Shown: positions 45,764 through 54,983, counted from the stretch's first letter. The stretch: 64,000 nucleotides of DNA from Acinetobacter sp. ANC 4805 (GCF_022549495.1 NZ_JAKZGD010000005.1:186001-250000), one strand, 5' to 3'. Made by a program: numbers and translations. Notes: generated from the letters alone by a model not told the origin.

Positions 45764-45781
45764 TGTAAGCAATATCGTACA
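45764..45781 (+). promoter_or_regulatory. GacA-type upstream activating sequence
   Basis: TGTAAG-CAATAT-CGTACA matches the GacA box TGTAAG-N6-CTTACA known from rsmX/rsmY/rsmZ promoters at 11 of 12 specified bases. Its centre lies about 68 bases before the predicted start (~45841) of the GGA-rich RNA, close to the spacing seen in pseudomonads. Confidence 0.7.
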
Positions 45782-45840
45782 GTGATTTAGGTCGACAGCG
45801 AATAGTCGAGTGCTCTCAAAAGGTTTATTCTAAATACATC

Positions 45841-46003
45841 AGCACAGGGACGCAGGAATGGATTTCCGATTAAGGATAGCAACGCTGAGATGGAAAACGC
45901 ATTATGGATATGATGCACGCGATGGAAGCAAGATAATAAAAAATGATGTGAAAGCACAACCTCATTTGCCCGAGTTTTGCAGGATGCGAAACTCGGGTTT
46001 TAA
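45841..46003 (+). ncRNA. Putative CsrA/RsmA-titrating small RNA (RsmX/Y/Z- or CsrB-like)
   Basis: About 163 bases of non-coding DNA with eight GGA motifs, at 45848, 45855, 45860, 45874, 45892, 45906, 45924 and 45982. Three are in hairpin loops. GGAA-TGGAT-TTCC is at 45855-45867. A 7-bp stem around GGAT is at 45899-45916, with a G-U pair. The 12-bp terminator stem around AGGAT is at 45969-45997, also with a G-U pair, and is followed by TTTTAATTT. Loop-exposed AGGA/GGA is the recognition element of CsrA/RsmA. A GacA box lies upstream. The 5' end is inferred from a weak -10 (TCTAAA, 45829-45834). An open frame crosses the region but lacks coding character. Expected role: sequester CsrA when GacS/GacA is active. 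Confidence 0.75.
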
Positions 46004-46004
46004 T

Positions 46005-46943
46005 TTATTTATAAATACTCTCGTAGCCTTCAGCTCTAGTTTTAAAACGACGATGGAACCACATCCACTGCGTTGGGGCAATTCGTAGCTGTGCTTCTAT
46101 AATTTTATTGACACGTATTGCATCGTTGAGTTCATCTTCACTTGGAATGTCTTCAACTTCCGCCTCAAGTCGAACTTTATATTGTGGATTTCTAATATCG
46201 CCATATCGGTAAAAATATAGAGGAATAGCAACGGCATCTGACATTTTCATTAAGCGACGATGGGCGGTAACAGTTGCAGCAGGAACACCAAAGAATGGTG
46301 CCATGATGCCTTGTTTTAAACCAAAATCTTGATCTGGGCTATACCAAATTGCATCACCTTGTTTAAGTTGACGAATAAGCCCGCGCATATTGTCATGATC
46401 AATCTGATGGTTATAAATTGTTGCACGACAGCGATAGATCAGCATATCGAGCATCGGATTGTTCTGTGGGCGATACACGACGCCCAGTTGAAAATATCGT
46501 GAACATAGATAGCCGCCTGCATCAAGTAATGTACTATGTGTGCCTAAACATAAAACACCTTTGCCTTGAGCTTGAGCATTGGTGAGATGTTCTAAACCTT
46601 CAACACTAGAACGATGCTCAAACCACTTTGGGCAATACCAAGCATTTAGAGTTTCAAACACCCCCACCATCATATCCACAAAGACCTGTTTGGCTTGGGC
46701 TTCGACTTCTGCGGGCGACCATTCAGGAAAACAAACTTCCAAATTTCGTAGCGTCGTTTTGCGACGTGATTTAAGTAAGTGCCAACATAGATATGCTAAA
46801 CCATGTGCCAATCGCCATTGTATTGCCCAAGGAAGAATGGCTAATAGCATCAAGAACGTGATAGCGATCCAGATTTTCCAATATTTTGGTAATAGAAATT
46901 CCCATTGAAATTCGCCAGGTTTATAAGGCTGTTTTTGACTCAT
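46005..46943 (-). CDS. lpxL: Lipid A late acyltransferase, LpxL type
   Basis: Inner-membrane enzyme adding a secondary acyl chain to lipid A. 312 residues: one N-terminal membrane helix (IWIAITFLMLLAILPW), the H-x4-D catalytic motif HSTLLD near residue 135, VVYRPQNNPMLD, AIWYSPDQDFG and the C-terminal APTQWMWFHRRFKTR. These resemble E. coli LpxL (YRPNDNPLID, WYAPDHDYG, WLHRRFKTR) more than LpxM. The gene converges on the small RNA, whose terminator lies just beyond its stop codon. Confidence 0.85.
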   Translation of the reverse strand: MSQKQPYKPGEFQWEFLLPKYWKIWIAITFLMLLAILPWAIQWRLAHGLAYLCWHLLKSRRKTTLRNLEVCFPEWSPAEVEAQAKQVFVDMMVGVFETLNAWYCPKWFEHRSSVEGLEHLTNAQAQGKGVLCLGTHSTLLDAGGYLCSRYFQLGVVYRPQNNPMLDMLIYRCRATIYNHQIDHDNMRGLIRQLKQGDAIWYSPDQDFGLKQGIMAPFFGVPAATVTAHRRLMKMSDAVAIPLYFYRYGDIRNPQYKVRLEAEVEDIPSEDELNDAIRVNKIIEAQLRIAPTQWMWFHRRFKTRAEGYESIYK

Positions 46944-47067
46944 AGAACTCAGATATGTGAATTAAATTGAATTTGCAAACAGTGTAACATGAACTGAGTT
47001 TTGCAACTTTAACTGTAAGGTAAAACCAGATTGATTTTATGATCACTGACTGAATAAGGAGAATCTT

Positions 47068-47589
47068 TTGAAAACGATAAATATTATAAAGGGAGATATT
47101 ACTCAAATCGCTGTTGCTGCGATTGTTAATGCCGCAAATACGTCACTTTTAGGCGGTGGTGGTGTGGATGGTGCAATTCATCGCCGTGGTGGGTCGGAGA
47201 TTCTGGCTGATTGTCAGAAGATTCGTGCGAAGCAAGGTGGTTGTAAGGTCGGTGAGGCTGTTGTAACAACGGCAGGGCATTTGCCTGCTCAATATGTCAT
47301 TCATACCGTTGGACCAACATGGGTTGATGGTCAGCATAACGAAATGAATTTATTAGAAAATGCTTATCGAAATAGTTTCCAACTCGCTGAAAATCTACAA
47401 TTAAAAACGATGGCTTTTCCAAATATCTCAACAGGAATTTATCGCTTTCCAAAACAGCTCGCGGCTGAAATTGCTTTAAAAACCATTCAAGCAGAGTTGA
47501 ACCAAGGGCATTGGGTGCAAGAAGTGACTTTTGTCTGTTTTGATGATGAAAATTTTAATCTTTACCAATTGCTTAAAGCTAATTTTTAA
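47068..47589 (+). CDS. Macrodomain protein (O-acetyl-ADP-ribose deacetylase-like, YmdB family)
   Basis: 173-residue macrodomain: [39 protein letters not shown] is the ADP-ribose pocket with the VNAAN and [10 protein letters not shown] motifs, and [12 protein letters not shown] is the second binding loop. It hydrolyses O-acetyl-ADP-ribose or ADP-ribosyl esters in relatives; E. coli YmdB also modulates RNase III. The TTG start is preceded by AGGAG at seven bases. It diverges from lpxL. Confidence 0.9.
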   Translation: MKTINIIKGDITQIAVAAIVNAANTSLLGGGGVDGAIHRRGGSEILADCQKIRAKQGGCKVGEAVVTTAGHLPAQYVIHTVGPTWVDGQHNEMNLLENAYRNSFQLAENLQLKTMAFPNISTGIYRFPKQLAAEIALKTIQAELNQGHWVQEVTFVCFDDENFNLYQLLKANF

Positions 47590-47616
47590 CTCGGTTGACT
47601 AGGCTCTTAAAATCAA

Positions 47617-47642
47617 GTGACTATCCTCAAAAGGATAGCCAC
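47617..47642 (-). terminator. Terminator of uup
   Basis: On the minus strand GTGGCTATCC - ttttga - GGATAGTCAC (one G-U pair), followed by TTGATTTT, 11 bases after the uup stop. Confidence 0.65.
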
Positions 47643-47652
47643 TTTGTAGGTC

Positions 47653-49557
47653 TTAGTTACCTTTCGACATATTTTCTAAAATATCCCAACGTTCCAATTT
47701 TTCAAGCAGAGCTTCTTCAATCTCGGCAAGGCGTTGGCTCGCTAAAGTTGCTGCATTGGCATCACTCACAAACCAAGAACCATCGGCAAGTTTTGCTGAC
47801 AGTTCAGCTTGTTCTTTTTCTAGCTTTTCCATCTCAGCAGGGAGTTGTTCTAACTCACGCTGATCTTTATAGCTGAGTTTGACTTTTTTAGGTGCTGATG
47901 CCGCAGCAGCTTCTGCTTTAGCTTGCGCTTTTTTTACATCACTTTTTTGATCGACAACTTTGTCATCTGGGCGCTGTTCTAGATAATCTTGATAACCACC
48001 AATGTATTCATCAATATTACCTTTACCATCAAATACCCATGTTGAAGTGACAACATTGTCCATAAAGGCTCGGTCATGCGAGATTAGCAATAGCGTGCCT
48101 TTATAGTCAGACAGCATTTCTTCAAGTAACTCTAGCGTCACCATATCCAAGTCATTGGTTGGCTCATCCATGACGATTAAGTTCGATGGTTTCAGTAAGA
48201 GTTTTGCCAATAAGATACGGTTGCGTTCACCGCCTGATAATGCTTTTACTGGTGTACGAGCGCGCTCTGGCGAGAATAAGAAGTCTTGTAAATAGCTATA
48301 AATATGACGACGATTCCCATTTACATCGACAAAGTCAGAGCCTTCGGAAACGTTTGCCATCACTGTTTTTTCGAGGTCTAAAGCGTTACGTAGCTGGTCA
48401 AAATAGGCAACTTCAAGTTGTGTGCCTGTTTTAACTGAACCACTATGCTCAATTTCACCTAAAATAGCTTTGATCAGGGTCGTTTTACCGACACCATTGT
48501 CACCGACTAAACCAATACGATCACCACGCATAACCAATGCAGAGAAGTCTGTGATAATCGGTGCATTATCACCAAAGGTGACACTTAAGTGCTCAATATC
48601 AAATACCAATTTGCCAGAGCGATGTGCCTCTTGGGTTGCCATGCTGACTTTGCCCTGTTGTGAGCGACGTGCTTTAGATTGTTCACGTAAATCTTTTAAG
48701 GCGCGGACACGACCTTCGTTACGAGTACGGCGGGCTTTGATACCTTGACGAATCCATGCTTCTTCTTCAGCGAGTTTTTTGTCAAAGAGCGCATTTTGTT
48801 TTTCTTCTGCTTCCATTTGCTGAGCTTTAAGCTCTAAGTAACGTGAATAGTTACCTTCGTAGCCACGCAAAATACCACGATCAAGCTCCACAATACGAGT
48901 TGCAATGCTATCGACAAAAGAACGGTCATGCGAGATAAATAACAAGGTTAGATTGTTTTGATCGAGTAAGAATTTCTCTAACCATTCAATACTTTCAACG
49001 TCTAAATGGTTGGTTGGTTCATCGAGTAATAGCACATCTGGTTGAGTCAGTAACGCACGTGCCAATAATACACGACGCTTACGACCGCCCGATAAATCAG
49101 CTAAATCTGCATTTGGGTCGAGTCCCATTTTACCTAAAATGGTATTTACTTTATTTTCGAGTGCCCAACCATCAAGCTGATCAAGCTTGTGTTGTAACAT
49201 GCCCATGTGATCACAAGCTTCCATATCACCCAACACACAGGCATCACTTGCTTCGTGATAGGCTTTGAGTACAGCAGCAGCTTCACCCGCACCATCTGCC
49301 ACAATATCAGCCACTTTGCCTGAGTCCATTGGAACGTCTTGGGCTAACATTGAAACAGTTAAACCATTTTGAATCGAAACTTCACCTGTATCAGGTAATA
49401 AGCTTCCCTCAATCAGTTTAAGTAAAGTAGACTTGCCTTCACCATTACGACCGATTAAACAGACTCGTTCGCCACGTTCTAGGTTAAAGTGTGCGCCATC
49501 GAGTAGGGCAGGCCCACCAAATGCGAGGTGGACATCCCTTAAAGTAATATAGGCCAT
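47653..49557 (-). CDS. uup: ABC-F family ATPase Uup
   Basis: 634-residue soluble protein with two ABC ATPase domains: Walker A GRNGEGKSTLLKL and GDNGVGKTTLIKA, signatures LSGGRKRRVLLARALL and LSGGERNRILLAKLLL, and Walker B LLLDEPTNHLD and IVMDEPTNDLD. A C-terminal coiled coil with a basic start (KVKLSYKDQRELEQLPAEMEKLEKEQAEL) is the Uup hallmark. ABC-F proteins act on ribosomes or branched DNA; Uup affects transposon excision in E. coli. AGGAAAC precedes the ATG. Confidence 0.93.
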   Translation of the reverse strand: MAYITLRDVHLAFGGPALLDGAHFNLERGERVCLIGRNGEGKSTLLKLIEGSLLPDTGEVSIQNGLTVSMLAQDVPMDSGKVADIVADGAGEAAAVLKAYHEASDACVLGDMEACDHMGMLQHKLDQLDGWALENKVNTILGKMGLDPNADLADLSGGRKRRVLLARALLTQPDVLLLDEPTNHLDVESIEWLEKFLLDQNNLTLLFISHDRSFVDSIATRIVELDRGILRGYEGNYSRYLELKAQQMEAEEKQNALFDKKLAEEEAWIRQGIKARRTRNEGRVRALKDLREQSKARRSQQGKVSMATQEAHRSGKLVFDIEHLSVTFGDNAPIITDFSALVMRGDRIGLVGDNGVGKTTLIKAILGEIEHSGSVKTGTQLEVAYFDQLRNALDLEKTVMANVSEGSDFVDVNGNRRHIYSYLQDFLFSPERARTPVKALSGGERNRILLAKLLLKPSNLIVMDEPTNDLDMVTLELLEEMLSDYKGTLLLISHDRAFMDNVVTSTWVFDGKGNIDEYIGGYQDYLEQRPDDKVVDQKSDVKKAQAKAEAAAASAPKKVKLSYKDQRELEQLPAEMEKLEKEQAELSAKLADGSWFVSDANAATLASQRLAEIEEALLEKLERWDILENMSKGN

Positions 49558-49589
49558 AATGTTTCCTAAAAGCTCAGATGAGGTCTGAA

Positions 49590-49835
49590 ATGACTAAACA
49601 ACAAAATTGTGATGATCACGCGTCATTGTCCGCACCCATTGAAGATTTGCAAGTCCGAATTGCATTTTTAGACGATTTAGTTGAACAATTGAATGAACAG
49701 CTTGCGATTCAGACTCAAGAAATCGCAATTTTAAAAAAACAAATGCAACTTTTATATCGTCGAGTTGAATCATCAGATTTATCAGAAGGGATTGCACCTT
49801 TTGATCCGATGAGTGATAAACCACCGCATTATTAA
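49590..49835 (+). CDS. slyX: SlyX family protein
   Basis: 81 residues, a short coiled-coil protein with the SlyX pattern: IEDLQVRIAFLDDLVEQLNEQLAIQTQEIAILKKQMQLLYRRV and the C-terminal DKPPHY. Function unknown. ATG at 49590 has GAGG at a good distance; an in-frame ATG at 49578 would add four residues. It diverges from uup. Confidence 0.87.
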   Translation: MTKQQNCDDHASLSAPIEDLQVRIAFLDDLVEQLNEQLAIQTQEIAILKKQMQLLYRRVESSDLSEGIAPFDPMSDKPPHY

Positions 49836-49858
49836 ATTTTTTTCATTATTGTAAAACC

Positions 49859-49888
49859 TTATTTATTTTTCATAAGAGAAATAAATAG
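49859..49888 (+). terminator. Possible terminator after slyX
   Basis: A 12- to 13-bp AT-rich stem, TATTTATTTTTC - ataa - GAGAAATAAATA (one G-U pair), 23 bases after slyX. What follows (GGGTTTCTT) is a poor T tract, so termination is uncertain. Confidence 0.4.
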
Positions 49889-49933
49889 GGTTTCTTATAG
49901 AAATCTAGAAATGTTAAAAAGGAACGATAAAAA

Positions 49934-50890
49934 TTGAAGAAGAACGTTTTATTATTAGATATCGAAAATCAACCAAAAAAAATCAAAGAATTATTATCAC
50001 TTTTACAAAATTACACCCAAGTCATTCTTGTCTATGCCAATTCAAATCTGAGTATTGGTCTGGACGATTTATTGGAGTTAAGTACAGCAATACATGAGCA
50101 ACGTTTGCTAATTATAAAAATGCCAAAAGCAGGCGCAAATTCTGCGGATTTTGGGCTGACCTTTATTGCAGGGCGACTCTCTACACAATTAGAAAAAGGT
50201 AGTTGCATTGATGTGATGTCAAATGATAATGCAATGTCGTATGCAGTAGAGCTATTAGATCAAATAGGGATTCAATCGACGCATATTAAACATGTTTTAG
50301 AGCATGAAAAGAAGTCTGAACTTGTACATACAGCAGAAATAAAACCCTTAAAAATTGAAACAAAGCAATCCGAAGTTTCAGATGAATCAGTTATTCATGT
50401 GTTGAAACTATTGCAGAAAAATCAACCTAAAAAGCCTAAGTCCTTGCTCAAGTCTTTGATGTCATGGTGTAGTTTTTCTAAATTACAAGCAGAACAGATG
50501 GTTCAGCATCTACAGTTCATTGCGGTCATTAGCATCCATGAAAATAAATTACAATATGTTGAAAAGTCAATTAAAAAGAATCTAACAAAAAATAAATTAA
50601 TCCCTGTTTCATCAGCACCTGCTGATAAAATGACGCTGGCGTATATACAGCCTCGACCGCATTTACTCCGCATAAAACAATATTGTGATTATCTAGCAAA
50701 AATGGTGAATAGCAAGCCATCAAAAATAGAGACATTGTCTAATTCAGTCAAAGCAGTGTTAAAATTTGAAAATGATGCACAGATTGAACATATGCTAAAT
50801 TTGCTGAAGAAACATCAAATTTTGCAGATTCATGAAACTAAGGTGCTATATATACAGGAAAATATTAAAATTTGGTCAAACTTAAAATAA
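49934..50890 (+). CDS. PIN/NYN-like domain protein with two C-terminal winged-helix-like repeats
   Basis: 318 residues. The N-terminal ~125 show a PIN/NYN-like nuclease pattern: NVLLLDIENQPKKI (acidic D9, E11, N12), KMPKAGANSADFGLTFIAGRL and CIDVMSNDNAMSYAVELL (the S-N-D-x-x motif). The remainder holds two similar ~65-residue units ending EQMVQHLQFIAVISIHENKLQYV and EHMLNLLKKHQILQIHETKVLYI, which look like duplicated winged helices. The start is TTG with AAGGA upstream. The gene is more AT- and Lys-rich than its neighbours. RNase activity is inferred, not shown. Confidence 0.7.
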   Translation: MKKNVLLLDIENQPKKIKELLSLLQNYTQVILVYANSNLSIGLDDLLELSTAIHEQRLLIIKMPKAGANSADFGLTFIAGRLSTQLEKGSCIDVMSNDNAMSYAVELLDQIGIQSTHIKHVLEHEKKSELVHTAEIKPLKIETKQSEVSDESVIHVLKLLQKNQPKKPKSLLKSLMSWCSFSKLQAEQMVQHLQFIAVISIHENKLQYVEKSIKKNLTKNKLIPVSSAPADKMTLAYIQPRPHLLRIKQYCDYLAKMVNSKPSKIETLSNSVKAVLKFENDAQIEHMLNLLKKHQILQIHETKVLYIQENIKIWSNLK

Positions 50891-50907
50891 TGAGTTTTGA
50901 ATAAATA

Positions 50908-50935
50908 TTGACATCTAGTCATTAATTTTAAGAAT
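50908..50935 (+). promoter_or_regulatory. Predicted promoter upstream of the 50997 gene and topA
   Basis: A perfect TTGACA (-35), 16 bases, then AAGAAT (-10, four of six). It would drive the small membrane protein and topA. Confidence 0.5.
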
Positions 50936-50996
50936 GAATCTTGCCTTTTAACTCAAACTTATGTAACGCTAATAAAAGGAAGTTTTGGGCTACATT

Positions 50997-51446
50997 ATGA
51001 GTAACGTTGGAATTTGGATCACGGTTGCGATAGTACTATTTGTATTAGGCTCAATTTTTGGTCTACGCGTGAGTCCTCGAGAAAAAGCACTGGGGATGAT
51101 GCGAGATCAAGCTCGGAAGATGGGATTACATCCACGCTTAATCGTTGCACCTGAGTGGACAAAAGTTCCAATGGCTTCTGAAAAACGTGCCAGTATGGTG
51201 GCTTATTATAGTGTACTCATTCCTGATGCTCGTTTGGCACTCATACGAGCAAGAGCAGTTGATGGCAAACTTCAAGTGGTGCAAGGGGATCAGAAATTTA
51301 ATGACTTACCCATTGCATTAAAAGGAGTTTATGCTATTGATATGCAGGCAAACTGCGTTGGGCTGTATTGGGATGAAGAAACTGACCTAAGAGCTACGCA
51401 ACTTGAAGATATGAAAGCTTATTTACATGAATTGGCACAACGCTAA
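50997..51446 (+). CDS. Small membrane-anchored protein upstream of topA
   Basis: 149 residues: an N-terminal membrane helix (VGIWITVAIVLFVLGSIFGL), then a soluble domain with RVSPREKALGMMRDQARKMGLHPRLIVAPEWTKVP. Conserved-looking but of unknown function. The frame begins at a TTG (50985); the ATG at 50997 gives a cleaner N-terminus. It lies 33 bases upstream of topA on the same strand and is probably co-transcribed with it. Confidence 0.75.
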   Translation: MSNVGIWITVAIVLFVLGSIFGLRVSPREKALGMMRDQARKMGLHPRLIVAPEWTKVPMASEKRASMVAYYSVLIPDARLALIRARAVDGKLQVVQGDQKFNDLPIALKGVYAIDMQANCVGLYWDEETDLRATQLEDMKAYLHELAQR

Positions 51447-51479
51447 TTATTTGATTGATTATAGGAAAAACGATTTATT

Positions 51480-54119
51480 ATGGCGAATACTCCACGCTCT
51501 GCTTCAAAAAGCACAGCAGCTCCAGCCTCTGCTGCAACGAAACGTGCCTTAGTGATTGTGGAGTCGCCTGCAAAAGCGAAAACCATTAATAAATATTTGG
51601 GCTCACAATTTATTGTGAAGTCGTCTGTCGGTCATGTTCGTGATTTACCGACAGGTGGTGGGGCAAAATCAACAGAAAAAAAGCCTGCTACACGAACAAA
51701 ACTAACTGACGAACAAAAGGCTGAAAAATCACAATCTGCATTGATCAATCGGATGGGTGTTGACCCAGAACACGATTGGATTGCACATTATGAAGTGCTA
51801 CCAGGTAAAGAGCATGTCGTTGCTGAACTGAAAAAACTCGCCAAAGATGCAGATGCAATCTATCTCGCAACGGACTTGGATAGAGAAGGGGAGGCGATTG
51901 CGTGGCACTTGAGAGAAGTCATTGGTGGCGATGACAGCCGTTTTCATCGTGTAGTCTTTAATGAAATTACCAAGAATGCTATCCAAGAAGCATTTAAGCA
52001 ACCAACACGGTTAGATATTAATCGTGTCAATGCTCAACAAGCACGTCGTTTCCTTGACCGTGTTGTGGGCTTTATGGTTTCACCATTACTTTGGGAAAAA
52101 ATTGCTCGTGGTTTATCGGCAGGTCGTGTGCAATCTGTTGCAGTAAAATTGGTGGTTGAGCGTGAACGTGAAATTCGTGCTTTTATCCCCGAAGAATATT
52201 GGCAGGTTTTTGCAGATACCGTTTCTAAAAAAGATGACATTCGTTTAGAAGCTGTGAGACAGGCGGGTAAAACGCTTAAACTCAAAAATAAAGCTGAAAC
52301 AGATGCATTATTAAATGTCTTAAAAGATGCTGAATATAAAGTCGCTTTACGTGAAGATAAACCGACGAAGGTGAATCCGAGTGCGCCGTATATTACGTCA
52401 ACGCTTCAACAGGCAGCCAGCACACGCTTAGGTTTCTCTGTAAAGAAAACCATGATGTTGGCGCAACGTTTGTATGAAGGTGGCTTTATTACCTATATGC
52501 GTACTGACTCAACGTTTTTGAGTGATGATGCGGTCAATATGGTGCGTAACCATATCCAACAAAATTTTGGTGATAAATATATACCTGCCAAACCAAACCG
52601 TTATGGTAATAAAGCAGGTGCGCAAGAAGCTCATGAAGCCATTCGTCCATCTGATGTAGGATTGACAGGTGATAAGCTTGCGGGTGTAGAGCGTGATGCT
52701 CAGCGTTTATATGACCTAATTTGGCGTCAATTTGTTGCTTGTCAAATGACTCCTGCTGAATATTTATCTTCAACGCTAACGGTTGAAGCATCAAATGTTG
52801 AGTTAAAAGCCAAAGGTCGTACTTTAGTATTTGATGGCTTTACCCGCGTTCGTGGTGCCAATAAATCAGATGATGATATTTTATTACCTGCGGTGAAAGT
52901 CGGTGAAGTACTCAAGTTAGAAAAGCTTGACCCAAGCCAACATTTTACTAAACCGCCTGCGCGTTTTACCGAAGCCTCTTTGGTGAAAGAGTTAGAGAAG
53001 AAAGGGATTGGTCGTCCGTCAACTTACGCGGCGATTATTTCGACGATTCAAGAGCGTGGTTATGTCAAGCTAGAAAACCGTCGTCTCTTTGCAGAGAAGA
53101 TGGGCGAGATTGTTACCGACCGTCTTGATGAAAGTTTTAATAACTTGATGAACTATGCCTTTACCGCGGATTTAGAAGGTCAATTAGACCGTGTTGCGAC
53201 AGGTGAGCGTAACTGGAAAGAGTTACTCGATACGTTCTATGGTGACTTTAAAAAGCGTTTGACCAATGCACAAGGTGAGAGCGGGATGCGCCGTAATCAG
53301 CCTGTAGAAGTGCCTGATGTACAATGTCCTGAATGTTCGCGTCCAATGCAAGTGCGTACAGGAACGACAGGCGTATTCTTGGGTTGTTCAGGTTATAACT
53401 TACCACCAAAAGAACGTTGTAAAGGTACCTTGAACTTAACACCTGTTGAGTCTTTGGCTGCATTATCTGACGATGATGGTGCTGAAACTGCTGACTTGAT
53501 GTCGAAACATCGTTGTCCTAAATGTAGTACCGCAATGGATAGCTATGTGGTGGATGGTGGACGCAAATTGCATGTTTGTGGTAATAACCCTGACTGTGAT
53601 GGCTACGAAGTTGAAGAAGGTGAGTTCAAGATCAAGGGCTATGATGGCCCAACCATTCCATGTGATAAATGTGATGGTGAAATGCAGTTAAAAACAGGTC
53701 GTTTTGGCCCCTACTTCGCATGTTCAAGCTGTGACAATACCCGTAAAGTATTGAAGAGTGGTCAACCTGCACCCCCACGTGTAGACCCAATCAAAATGGA
53801 ACACTTGCGTTCAACTAAACATGACGACTTTTTTGTGTTACGTGATGGCGCAGCAGGCTTGTTCTTAGCAGCAAGCAAGTTCCCTAAAATCCGTGAAACG
53901 CGTGCGCCCAAAGTTGCTGAATTACGAAGTGTAGCGGATCAACTGGACCCAAAATACCAGTTCTTGTTGCAAGCACCAGATGTCGACCCTGAAGGTAATC
54001 CAACGGTGGTGAAATTCAGTCGTAAGAATCAAGAGCAATACGTGGGTTCAGAGACGCTTGAAGGAAAACAAACTAAGTGGAGTTTAGTTTTCAAGAATGG
54101 GAAATGGGTTGAAGCTTAG
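51480..54119 (+). CDS. topA: DNA topoisomerase I
   Basis: Relaxes negative supercoils. 879 residues: Toprim domain ([19 protein letters not shown]...[17 protein letters not shown]), the type IA core with the active-site Tyr in [11 protein letters not shown] (near residue 338), [20 protein letters not shown], and at least three C-terminal Cys4 zinc-ribbon units (CPECSRPM...[10 protein letters not shown]...[10 protein letters not shown]...C). A glycine/alanine/serine-rich N-terminal extension of about 20 residues precedes the Toprim domain. A terminator follows. Confidence 0.97.
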   Translation: MANTPRSASKSTAAPASAATKRALVIVESPAKAKTINKYLGSQFIVKSSVGHVRDLPTGGGAKSTEKKPATRTKLTDEQKAEKSQSALINRMGVDPEHDWIAHYEVLPGKEHVVAELKKLAKDADAIYLATDLDREGEAIAWHLREVIGGDDSRFHRVVFNEITKNAIQEAFKQPTRLDINRVNAQQARRFLDRVVGFMVSPLLWEKIARGLSAGRVQSVAVKLVVEREREIRAFIPEEYWQVFADTVSKKDDIRLEAVRQAGKTLKLKNKAETDALLNVLKDAEYKVALREDKPTKVNPSAPYITSTLQQAASTRLGFSVKKTMMLAQRLYEGGFITYMRTDSTFLSDDAVNMVRNHIQQNFGDKYIPAKPNRYGNKAGAQEAHEAIRPSDVGLTGDKLAGVERDAQRLYDLIWRQFVACQMTPAEYLSSTLTVEASNVELKAKGRTLVFDGFTRVRGANKSDDDILLPAVKVGEVLKLEKLDPSQHFTKPPARFTEASLVKELEKKGIGRPSTYAAIISTIQERGYVKLENRRLFAEKMGEIVTDRLDESFNNLMNYAFTADLEGQLDRVATGERNWKELLDTFYGDFKKRLTNAQGESGMRRNQPVEVPDVQCPECSRPMQVRTGTTGVFLGCSGYNLPPKERCKGTLNLTPVESLAALSDDDGAETADLMSKHRCPKCSTAMDSYVVDGGRKLHVCGNNPDCDGYEVEEGEFKIKGYDGPTIPCDKCDGEMQLKTGRFGPYFACSSCDNTRKVLKSGQPAPPRVDPIKMEHLRSTKHDDFFVLRDGAAGLFLAASKFPKIRETRAPKVAELRSVADQLDPKYQFLLQAPDVDPEGNPTVVKFSRKNQEQYVGSETLEGKQTKWSLVFKNGKWVEA

Positions 54120-54135
54120 AATTTTGTAGCATAAG

Positions 54136-54163
54136 AAATGCTGGCGATTTGCTGGCATTTTTT
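54136..54163 (+). terminator. Terminator of topA
   Basis: AAATGCTGGC - gattt - GCTGGCATTT pairs fully with two adjacent G-U pairs on plus-strand RNA, followed by TTT, 17 bases after the stop. Confidence 0.7.
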
Positions 54164-54222
54164 ATTGATGTGTTATCAATAAATTAAAAAAAGAGCATCT
54201 GCATTTTATTGGGGCGAGTTCC

Positions 54223-54981
54223 ATGTGGAAAAATATTCGAGTTGCGTGTTTGCTGATAGTGCTATTGATTGTTGCAGTCAATGCCTATCGTGACCAGAAT
54301 CAGGATTGGAATAAGCCGACAAATATTCTTCTACATCCGATCAATGCCGATGGTTTAGCGAGTACTCAACAGTATATTCAACATTTACAACACAATGATT
54401 TTGCGGTGGTAAAACAATATTTAGAGGAAAGCAGCCAAGAATATCGAGGGCAAAGTAGTTATTTTATTGTTCAGGTTGGGCGTGAATTACATCAAACACC
54501 CCCGAAGATGTCCGAGCAACCAAGTCTCCTGAATAATATTCTGTGGAGTCTGAAATTCCGATTTTATGCGTGGAAACAATATCACTCAGTAGATGGAGCG
54601 CCGAGCTTAACTTTGTATTTGAATTTTTATGATCCCAAGCACACTAAAGAACTCAAACATTCAACCGCTTTAGAGCGAGGGCGAATCGGGTCAGTGAATT
54701 TATTTGCTTCACAAAAACAAGCAGCACAGAATAATGTAGTACTCACACATGAGTTATTGCATGGTTTCGGGGCGACAGACAAATATAGCTTAAATACTGG
54801 AGAGCCTATTTTCCCGATTGGTTATGCAAATGCAGATCAACACCCCTTATACCCTCAAACCGAGGCTGAAATTATGGGAGGGCGTATTCCGCTGTCAGAA
54901 CATAAAAGTAAAATGCCAAATGATTTAGAGCAAACCGTCATTCGTCAGCTTACAGCACAAGAAATTGGCTGGATAAAATAA
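54223..54981 (+). CDS. Putative metzincin-like zinc protease, membrane-anchored or secreted
   Basis: 252 residues with an N-terminal hydrophobic segment (VACLLIVLLIVAVNAY). Near residue 176 is HELLHGFGATD, an exact H-E-x-x-H-x-x-G-x-x-D zinc motif with Asp as third ligand, the arrangement known in snapalysin-type metzincins (M7). About 40 residues later AEIMGGRIP provides a plausible Met-turn. The middle (SLTLYLNFYDPKHTKELKHSTALERGRIGSVNLFAS) would be the active-site strand. I do not recognise a named family. A periplasmic catalytic domain is inferred. Confidence 0.68.
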   Translation: MWKNIRVACLLIVLLIVAVNAYRDQNQDWNKPTNILLHPINADGLASTQQYIQHLQHNDFAVVKQYLEESSQEYRGQSSYFIVQVGRELHQTPPKMSEQPSLLNNILWSLKFRFYAWKQYHSVDGAPSLTLYLNFYDPKHTKELKHSTALERGRIGSVNLFASQKQAAQNNVVLTHELLHGFGATDKYSLNTGEPIFPIGYANADQHPLYPQTEAEIMGGRIPLSEHKSKMPNDLEQTVIRQLTAQEIGWIK

Positions 54982-54983
54982 AT

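Noticed and set aside
45858..46088. 76-codon open frame across the GGA-rich region
   Set aside because: No convincing start signal. It runs through the terminator hairpin and into the convergent lpxL gene. The hairpins and GGA pattern explain the region better.
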